A stretch of DNA of 64,000 nt from Lentzea sp. NEAU-D7. GTDB lineage: Bacteria > Actinomycetota > Actinomycetes > Mycobacteriales > Pseudonocardiaceae. The translations under genes and the position numbers were made by a program. Under the pieces are notes generated by a model. That model ran no database searches, was not told the origin of the DNA, and saw only the letters and a list, made by a program, of their open reading frames with translations. Below, in pieces: positions 58,953-64,000 of the stretch. The stretch covers positions 24,810-88,809 of the forward strand of contig NZ_JAPJDL010000035.1 in NCBI RefSeq assembly GCF_026242055.1. The letters are read 5' to 3'. Position 1 is the stretch's first letter, and every line of letters starts with the position of its first letter.

Positions 58953-61815
58953 CGACCAGGCCGGGCAGGGCCTGACGCAGTTCGTCCACGAGGGCGGGTG
59001 ACTCCGGCTGGTGCACCACCAGGTGCTCCAGCGCGGGCAGCGCGCGCAGGTCGTCCGCCGCCGGCACCCCGAACACCTCCAGCGTCGTGATGGTCGGCCA
59101 CCGCTCCAGCCCAGCCAGCGGGTAGGGCGGGCGGTGGTCGACCGCCAGCTCGCGCAGCGCGGGCAACGCCGGCAACGCCTCCAGCCCCTCGTCGGTGCCC
59201 GAGTCGCGGATCCGCAGCCGCCGCAGCGAACCGCCCTCCAGCGACGCCAGGTCGACGCGGCTGAAGTGCAGGTGCAGCTCGTCCAGGTCCTTCACCGGCG
59301 CCAGGTCGATCCGGCCGAGCGGACGGCACCGGCTCAGGTGCAGCTCCTTCAGCGACCGCGACGGGCTCAGCGGCGAGAGGTCGCGCATGACCTCGTTCTG
59401 CCACAGCTCCAGCCGGTGCAGCGAAGGCATGGCGCCCAACGGGTCCAGCGGGTTGATGTTGCCGATGCACCGCACGTGCCGCAGCTTCTCCAGGTGCATG
59501 ATGAACTGGATCCGGTGCCAGCCGCGGACGTCCACCCGCCGGTCACCGAAATCCACTTTGGACAGAACGGACCTGGCGTAGGACTCCGCGTCCGGCGTGT
59601 TCCGCCACGCCCGCAGCAGCTCGTCGATGACCATGGTGTGGTCCACCGCGACGAACTCCGCGATCCGCTCCCACGCGCCCTCGCCACCGATGTTGGCCAG
59701 CGTCCGCACGATGTACGCGGCCTGGGCCGAGCCCCCGGTGGCCTCCGGGCCCGGCAGCAGGTCCACCACGAACGACCCGGCCTCCGACAACGCGTCGGCG
59801 TGCGCGAAGCTCTTCGGCGGGATCAGCGAGGAGGCCGCGGCCGTCACCTGTGCCCGCGCGGTCTCCGGTTCGATCACGTCCGCCTGGTCGAGGCACGCCA
59901 GCGCGAGCAGCCGCAGCTTGTCCCGGCCGCGCTCGTCCTTGCGCGTGTCGTCGTTGCCCGCCAGCAGGTCCATCAGCACGCGGGCCCGTTCGCGCGGACG
60001 TGCGTGCGCGACGGCCATCACCACGACGTCGTGCCACTCGTCCAGATGTGCCCTGTCCACCAGCAGGTTCAGGTCACCGGCGTCCACGACCTCCTTGGCC
60101 GCCAGGTAGTCCCGGAACGTCCGGTGCACGAACTGCACGCGTTCCGAGGACACCTCCCGCAGCAGCCCGGCCCGTTCGAGCAACCGCTGCATCGCCTCGT
60201 CCGGGTCGACGTCGTGCGACCGCAGCCCGCGCATCGCGTTCCCGAGCCGGTGCACGGCCTCCTCACGCGGCACCATCAGTTCCCGGTTGCGCACCAGCGA
60301 GTACGCGAACCGTTGCAGCAGAACGAGTTGCTCCTCCTTGGAGAACGACGGCAGCGCGAGCCCGCGGTCCTCGTCCCAGCGCACCAGCAGCAGGTCCAGC
60401 GCCGCCTCGTACAGCGACCGCCGATCGCGTGGCAGGTGCATGTTCCGGTCCTGGTGCAACGCGCACAGCAGCCCCGCCAGCAACGGGCTCGACGCCAGCC
60501 GCCGCAGGTCGGGCCGTTTCACCAGCGTCGCCACCAGCCGCGCCTCGCACTCGGTCAGCCACACCCGCGCGTCGCGGGACAGCCCCGGTGCGTCGCGGGC
60601 GGCGGTGTGCCAGGCCTCCACGAAGTCGCGCACTCCCTTGTCGCTCAACGGCAACAGGTCGAACGCGGCGAAGTCCAGGTCCTCCAGCCAGTCCTCCGGC
60701 ACGGCGGCCGGCCGGGTCGTGATCGCGTACCGGGCCCGCGGATAGGCCTTGACGAGCTTCTCCAGCCACAGCCGGGCCTCTGCGCGCCGTTCCCACACCA
60801 GCTCGTCCACGCCGTCGACCAGGACGAGCGCGCGTCCTTCCCCGAGCCGCGCGGTGACCCACCCGGACGGCTTCTCCTCCTCGATCATCGAGGCCGTCGA
60901 CGAGATGAACTCCTCCGGCTTCGGCAGCGTCGCGTACTGCCGCAGCGGCACGAAGAACGGCACCAGCCCGAGCCACTCGTCGCCCGAGGTCCGCGTCTCG
61001 CCCAGGGCGTTCATCGCGAGCCAGCGCAGGAACGTCGTCTTGCCCGCGCCCGCACCGCCCCGGATCAGCACCCGAGGTGTGTCCGCGAGCGCCGCCGCCA
61101 CCGGCAGCCCGGCCCCGGTCAGTTCGTCGGTGTCCCCGACCCGCGCGACCGCCAGCGACACGTACGAGGTGTCGAACGACTGCCTGCGCGGCGCCCTGCC
61201 GCGCGACACCCCGAACAGCTCCAGCCCGCCCAGGGCGTGCGCGACCTGCTCGGCGTACCGGTCCTCGAAGTCCCGGTGCGACGACGTGAGAGCCAGTTGC
61301 TGCTGGTCGGCGAGCCGCGCCACGGCGTCCGCGGTCGCCCTGCCCATCCGGAACATCTCGACCGAGAGCCGCCGCGCGTACTCCGGCTGCGACCACACCA
61401 GCTCCACGACCGCGACGCACACCCGCAGCAACAGCGCGTCGTACACCGCCGTCGCCTGGTCGGACAGCCCCGCCGCCCGCCGGATCGCCACGGACCTCGC
61501 CATCACGTGGGCGCGCAGCGACTCGGGTGTCAGCATGACCCGCAGCGCCTCGTCCGGACGCAACGGCAGCGACGCCTCGATGGACTCCCGCACCGCGTCC
61601 ACCGCGGCCCGCCACTCGTGCTCCTCGACCGCGCTCAGCTCACCGCGCGCGAGCTCCGCGCTGACCCGTTCGACCAGCGGGCCGGGCCTGGTCAGCTCGC
61701 GCCGGCGCTTCTTGTCCCTGGCGCCCTTGTGCACGACGTCGAAGAGACCGAGCAGCACGCGCTCCAGCACGGTCTCCAGCACCATCAGCAGTCCGGCGGA
61801 AAACGGGTCGGCCAC
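58942..61815 (-). CDS. NACHT-domain STAND NTPase with LRR-like C-terminus (bNACHT type)
   Basis: NLR-like protein of 957 residues. A helical N-terminal domain (1-240) has a hydrophobic start. The NACHT NTPase has P-loop RGGAGAGKTT (252-261) and Walker B ALVLVDGVDELV (329-340), with RYAITTRPAAVP and the winged-helix region ending VQFVHRTFRDYLAAKEV. The sensor-like C-terminus (from about 745) contains LRR-like units: SLHRLELWQN, SLKELHLSRC, DLDELHLHFSRV, SLRRLRIRDS, ALRELAVDH. Bacterial NACHT proteins with such layouts are known antiphage defences. GTG start; GATACT ends 6 bases before it. Confidence 0.9.
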   Translation of the reverse strand: MADPFSAGLLMVLETVLERVLLGLFDVVHKGARDKKRRRELTRPGPLVERVSAELARGELSAVEEHEWRAAVDAVRESIEASLPLRPDEALRVMLTPESLRAHVMARSVAIRRAAGLSDQATAVYDALLLRVCVAVVELVWSQPEYARRLSVEMFRMGRATADAVARLADQQQLALTSSHRDFEDRYAEQVAHALGGLELFGVSRGRAPRRQSFDTSYVSLAVARVGDTDELTGAGLPVAAALADTPRVLIRGGAGAGKTTFLRWLAMNALGETRTSGDEWLGLVPFFVPLRQYATLPKPEEFISSTASMIEEEKPSGWVTARLGEGRALVLVDGVDELVWERRAEARLWLEKLVKAYPRARYAITTRPAAVPEDWLEDLDFAAFDLLPLSDKGVRDFVEAWHTAARDAPGLSRDARVWLTECEARLVATLVKRPDLRRLASSPLLAGLLCALHQDRNMHLPRDRRSLYEAALDLLLVRWDEDRGLALPSFSKEEQLVLLQRFAYSLVRNRELMVPREEAVHRLGNAMRGLRSHDVDPDEAMQRLLERAGLLREVSSERVQFVHRTFRDYLAAKEVVDAGDLNLLVDRAHLDEWHDVVVMAVAHARPRERARVLMDLLAGNDDTRKDERGRDKLRLLALACLDQADVIEPETARAQVTAAASSLIPPKSFAHADALSEAGSFVVDLLPGPEATGGSAQAAYIVRTLANIGGEGAWERIAEFVAVDHTMVIDELLRAWRNTPDAESYARSVLSKVDFGDRRVDVRGWHRIQFIMHLEKLRHVRCIGNINPLDPLGAMPSLHRLELWQNEVMRDLSPLSPSRSLKELHLSRCRPLGRIDLAPVKDLDELHLHFSRVDLASLEGGSLRRLRIRDSGTDEGLEALPALPALRELAVDHRPPYPLAGLERWPTITTLEVFGVPAADDLRALPALEHLVVHQPESPALVDELRQALPGLVVTT

Positions 61816-61867
61816 GTTCCCAGTATCAGCACGTGATCACCGGGCCCGAGCGGACTTCACCAGCTGT

Positions 61868-63787
61868 TCACTCCGGCAGCGCGACCTTGCGGACGTGCCC
61901 GACGGAGAACTCCCGGCTCGTGCCGTCGTCGCAGTCCGCGGTCAGCACTCCTTCGAGGTGCTTGGCCGGCACGATCACGTGCGTCTCGGTCCTGCGCGGC
62001 CCGCTCGCGTACTTGATCTCGACGCGGCTCCCGTCGACCAGCGCGGACGACAGCAGCACCACCTCGTCGTCGCGCAGGAAGACGTTCTGGTCGCGCAGCA
62101 TCCGCGCGGCGCTGGCCCGCGGGGTGCCCCGTCCCGCGCTCGGCCGTTCCTGCTCGACCAGCCGGACCGCGAGCCGGGTCAGCTCCAGGTCGTCCATCTC
62201 GGTGCGCCACGACCGTTCCGGGCGGCGCGCGCCCCTGGCCGGCGCCCGCAGCCGTTCGACGGTCTCCACCACGGACTTCTCGCCCGCGTCCAGCCCGGTC
62301 GGCGCGTAGCCGCACCGGCGCAACGCCGCGAGCGTCTCCGTCATCGGCCGGTCCGACGCCAGCACCGTCGGCGCGAGGAACCGCAGCTTCAGCGACCCGA
62401 GCCGCTTCGACTTCACGATCTCCTGCAGCAGCAGGGGATCCGAGGACCGCACGCAGCTCGCCACGTCCGTCACGGTGAGCTGCCCGTGCCGCCGCGCCAC
62501 GTCCCGCACCTGGTACTCGATCACCTGCGGCAGCGCGGCCTCCGACACCGCTTCCAGCCGTGCGAGCACCTCGTCGGCCGACAGGCCCGAGTCCAGCGCG
62601 CGCCGCACCGAACCGGCGGAGAGCCGCCACACCCGTGCCGCGTCGTTGTCCTCCAGATCCGCCACCAGGTTCAGCGTCGCGCTCAGCTCCGGCGACGGCA
62701 GTCCGTTCACGACCGCGGTCATGTCCGTCTGGAACGCGGCCTTCTCCGTCGCCGGCGGCATCAACGCGTCCGCGGCGGCGTCGACGTCACCGTCGTGCAG
62801 CACCGCCGACCCCAGCGGCGTGAGCGCGCCACCGGCCACCAGGCCCAGCGACTCCATCTCGCCGATCACCGCCGCCGTCGCCCTGGGGTCGTGCACGGCG
62901 GGGCGTTCCCAGGCCAGGTCCGCGACCAGCTCGCCGACGTCCGTGAAGGCCTCCTGCGCCGAGAACCGCTCCAGCGCACCGCGCCGCAGCACCAGTCCGG
63001 CGGCACCGGGGTAGTCCCGCAGCGCCGCCCGCGCCGTGTCCGGCTCCGGCCGCCAGTCCATCCGCCGCCAGGCCGCGACCAGCGCCGAGAGCCGTGCCCC
63101 CGGCTGCGAGCCGAGCCACGCGTCACCGTGCTCGGTCGGCAGCAGCCGGGACCGTTCCACCCCGACCAGCTGGGCCTCGGCCGCGAGCTCCAGCCACAGC
63201 CGCAGCACGCCGTCCGAGACCCGCAGGGCCCTGGCGACGCGCCGGATCTCCACGGTCGCCACGCCTCCGGTGTAGCGGGCGTCGAACGTGTCCTGCTCGC
63301 AGTGCGCCAGCAGCCGCGCCACTCCGTCCACAGTGGACATCGCGGCCACGATCGGCGAGATCTCGGACGCCCTGCGCCTGCCGGGGGCCTTGGGCCGCGG
63401 CGTCAGCCGGTCCTGCGCCGCCCCGTTGGCCCGCACGGAGTTCACCGCGATGAGCCGAGACCCCTCCGGCCAGGCCAGCGCCCGTTGTTTCAGCTCACCG
63501 AACGCCCGCTCGAAGTCGCCGGCCGAGCACCGCAGCTCGGCGCACACCGTCTCGGCCGTTCCGGCGTTGTTCTGCGCGACGATCGCGCCGAGCAGGTCGA
63601 GCGCGCCTTGGTCCAGGGTGTCCTCCGCCGCGTGCACCGACTCGGAGTCGGTCAGCTGCGTCGCCAGGTCCTTCAGCGTCCGGATGTAGCGGTCGGCGAT
63701 GTCGCGGCGGTGCAGGAGTATCGCGGCCACCTCGTCCGGCCCGAGTTGGAGGAGCCAGGTCGCGAGCGCGTTGATACGGCGGGGCAT
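61868..63787 (-). CDS. Helicase-associated (XPB/Ssl2-like) domain protein with WYL-like C-terminus
   Basis: Protein of 639 residues of the actinobacterial helicase-associated (Helicase_C_3) type; no helicase motor motifs are present. Winged-helix-like N-terminal units (INALATWLLQLGPDEVAAILLHRRDIADR) are followed by a long helical region and QVIEYQVRDVARRHGQLTVTDVASCVRSSDPLLLQEIV. A C-terminal beta-rich segment (VEIKYASGPRRTETHVIVP, SREFSVGHVRKVAL) resembles a WYL domain. The ATG at 63787 follows CATAAT by 7 bases. In other actinobacteria such genes often neighbour an XPB helicase; here an insertion element interrupts. Confidence 0.8.
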   Translation of the reverse strand: MPRRINALATWLLQLGPDEVAAILLHRRDIADRYIRTLKDLATQLTDSESVHAAEDTLDQGALDLLGAIVAQNNAGTAETVCAELRCSAGDFERAFGELKQRALAWPEGSRLIAVNSVRANGAAQDRLTPRPKAPGRRRASEISPIVAAMSTVDGVARLLAHCEQDTFDARYTGGVATVEIRRVARALRVSDGVLRLWLELAAEAQLVGVERSRLLPTEHGDAWLGSQPGARLSALVAAWRRMDWRPEPDTARAALRDYPGAAGLVLRRGALERFSAQEAFTDVGELVADLAWERPAVHDPRATAAVIGEMESLGLVAGGALTPLGSAVLHDGDVDAAADALMPPATEKAAFQTDMTAVVNGLPSPELSATLNLVADLEDNDAARVWRLSAGSVRRALDSGLSADEVLARLEAVSEAALPQVIEYQVRDVARRHGQLTVTDVASCVRSSDPLLLQEIVKSKRLGSLKLRFLAPTVLASDRPMTETLAALRRCGYAPTGLDAGEKSVVETVERLRAPARGARRPERSWRTEMDDLELTRLAVRLVEQERPSAGRGTPRASAARMLRDQNVFLRDDEVVLLSSALVDGSRVEIKYASGPRRTETHVIVPAKHLEGVLTADCDDGTSREFSVGHVRKVALPE

Positions 63788-63794
63788 TCGTCGA

Positions 63795-63800
63795 ATTATG
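63795..63800 (-). promoter_or_regulatory. Candidate -10 (CATAAT) for leaderless helicase-associated gene
   Basis: On the minus strand CATAAT, close to the TATAAT consensus, ends 7 bases before the ATG at 63787 in an AT-rich patch. Confidence 0.5.
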
Positions 63801-63850
63801 GCCTGATTGTGCGTTCTCAAACGAATTTTCACGCACATGGGCGATCCGCC

Positions 63851-63898
63851 TAAAGGTTGTCCCGTAACGCCGTCTAAAGGTTGTCCCGTAACGCCGTC
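63851..63898. repeat. Two perfect 24-bp direct repeats at an insertion-element end
   Basis: The unit begins TAAAGGTTGTCCCGTAACGC and ends CGTC; it occurs at 63851-63874 and 63875-63898 without mismatch. It directly precedes the transposase-like frame, so it probably marks the duplicated left end of the element. Confidence 0.7.
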
Positions 63899-63903
63899 TA
63901 GGT

Positions 63904-64000
63904 GTGATCGATGATCTTGGTGTGGAGCAGGTGATCAGTGCGGACCGGCCGGAGTGGGTGCCGGTGTTCACGGGCTTGTCGGTGACGGTGTTCCGCACGC
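63904..64000 (+). CDS. Transposase-like protein, N-terminal fragment (runs off window)
   Basis: From a GTG at 63904 the frame stays open to the window end (32 codons): IDDLGVEQVISADRPEWVP followed by VFTGLSVTVFRT. The DRPEWVPxFTGLS pattern is, from memory, typical of the N-terminus of IS5-like transposases of actinomycetes. Catalytic residues lie outside the window. It sits immediately after 24-bp direct repeats. Confidence 0.55.
   Translation, partial: MIDDLGVEQVISADRPEWVPVFTGLSVTVFRT

Noticed and set aside
59011..61836. 941-codon plus-strand frame opposite the NACHT gene
   Set aside because: Low-complexity Arg/Gln/Val shadow; the NACHT motifs are on the minus strand.
60749..63853. 1034-codon plus-strand frame opposite the NACHT and helicase-associated genes
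   Set aside because: Ser/Arg-rich shadow frame spanning two well-supported minus-strand genes; no recognisable domain.

Overview
The window is one contiguous stretch of high-GC actinobacterial chromosome. GTG starts are frequent, codons end mostly in G or C, and stop/start overlaps (ATGA, GTGA, TGATG) are common. Gene content and order (bioA, bioD, bioB-bsaP-DUF2567, nrtR/nadABC, hisDCB, hisH-hisA, hisF-hisI, trpE-TAMP-trpC-trpB-trpA, lgt) match, from memory, the M. tuberculosis Rv1568-Rv1614 neighbourhood, with lineage-specific insertions. Together with the PriA-type hisA, a DUF2567 gene and large STAND proteins this suggests a filamentous actinomycete, probably Pseudonocardiales (Lentzea/Actinosynnema/Saccharothrix-like). 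The genus is an inference.

Layout. 1-5.5 kb: a P450 fragment, then biotin genes with a secreted lectin and a small redoxin between bioA and bioD. 5.5-8.7 kb: an MFS/DUF1445 operon behind a perfect palindrome, then a LON-domain protein. 8.7-13 kb: the NrtR-like Nudix regulator diverging from nadABC. 13-19.1 kb: a monooxygenase-like protein, a nitrilase-family amidohydrolase, a peptide-type binding lipoprotein, two PH-like membrane paralogues, a class V aminotransferase and a secreted M14 carboxypeptidase. 19.2-32.6 kb: histidine genes in three blocks (hisDCB; hisH-hisA; hisF-hisI), interrupted by a methyltransferase/KptA pair, a decayed hydrolase with repeats, soxR with a split transketolase, two paralogous unknown membrane proteins, a ClpN-HTH protein and a PPOX-type enzyme. 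32.5-38.2 kb: TetR diverging from trpE, then the trp genes and a clear terminator. 38.3-46.3 kb: Uma2, an FAD monooxygenase, a repeat tract, lgt, and a four-gene set (response regulator, sensor kinase, TAXI binding lipoprotein, DctA-type symporter) resembling the Bacillus DctB/DctSR/DctP arrangement. 46.5-52.9 kb: gltBD and a strong terminator. 52.9-64 kb: an accessory region with a TIR-STAND protein lacking WD40 repeats, a carbonic anhydrase/SulP pair, a poly-G/C block, a cytosolic-looking nuclease converging on a NACHT-LRR-like protein, an orphan helicase-associated protein and the start of an insertion element.

How the parts fit. The core is cofactor and amino-acid biosynthesis (biotin, NAD, His, Trp, Glu). 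No trpF or trpD lies here, so HisA is expected to be the dual HisA/TrpF enzyme PriA. The accessory right end carries STAND-type immune genes.

A recurring regulatory feature: many non-coupled genes have a TAnnnT-like hexamer ending 6-8 bases before the start codon, as expected for leaderless transcripts. Several starts here were chosen on that basis. All functions are by-eye assignments from sequence and remembered family knowledge; no search was run.
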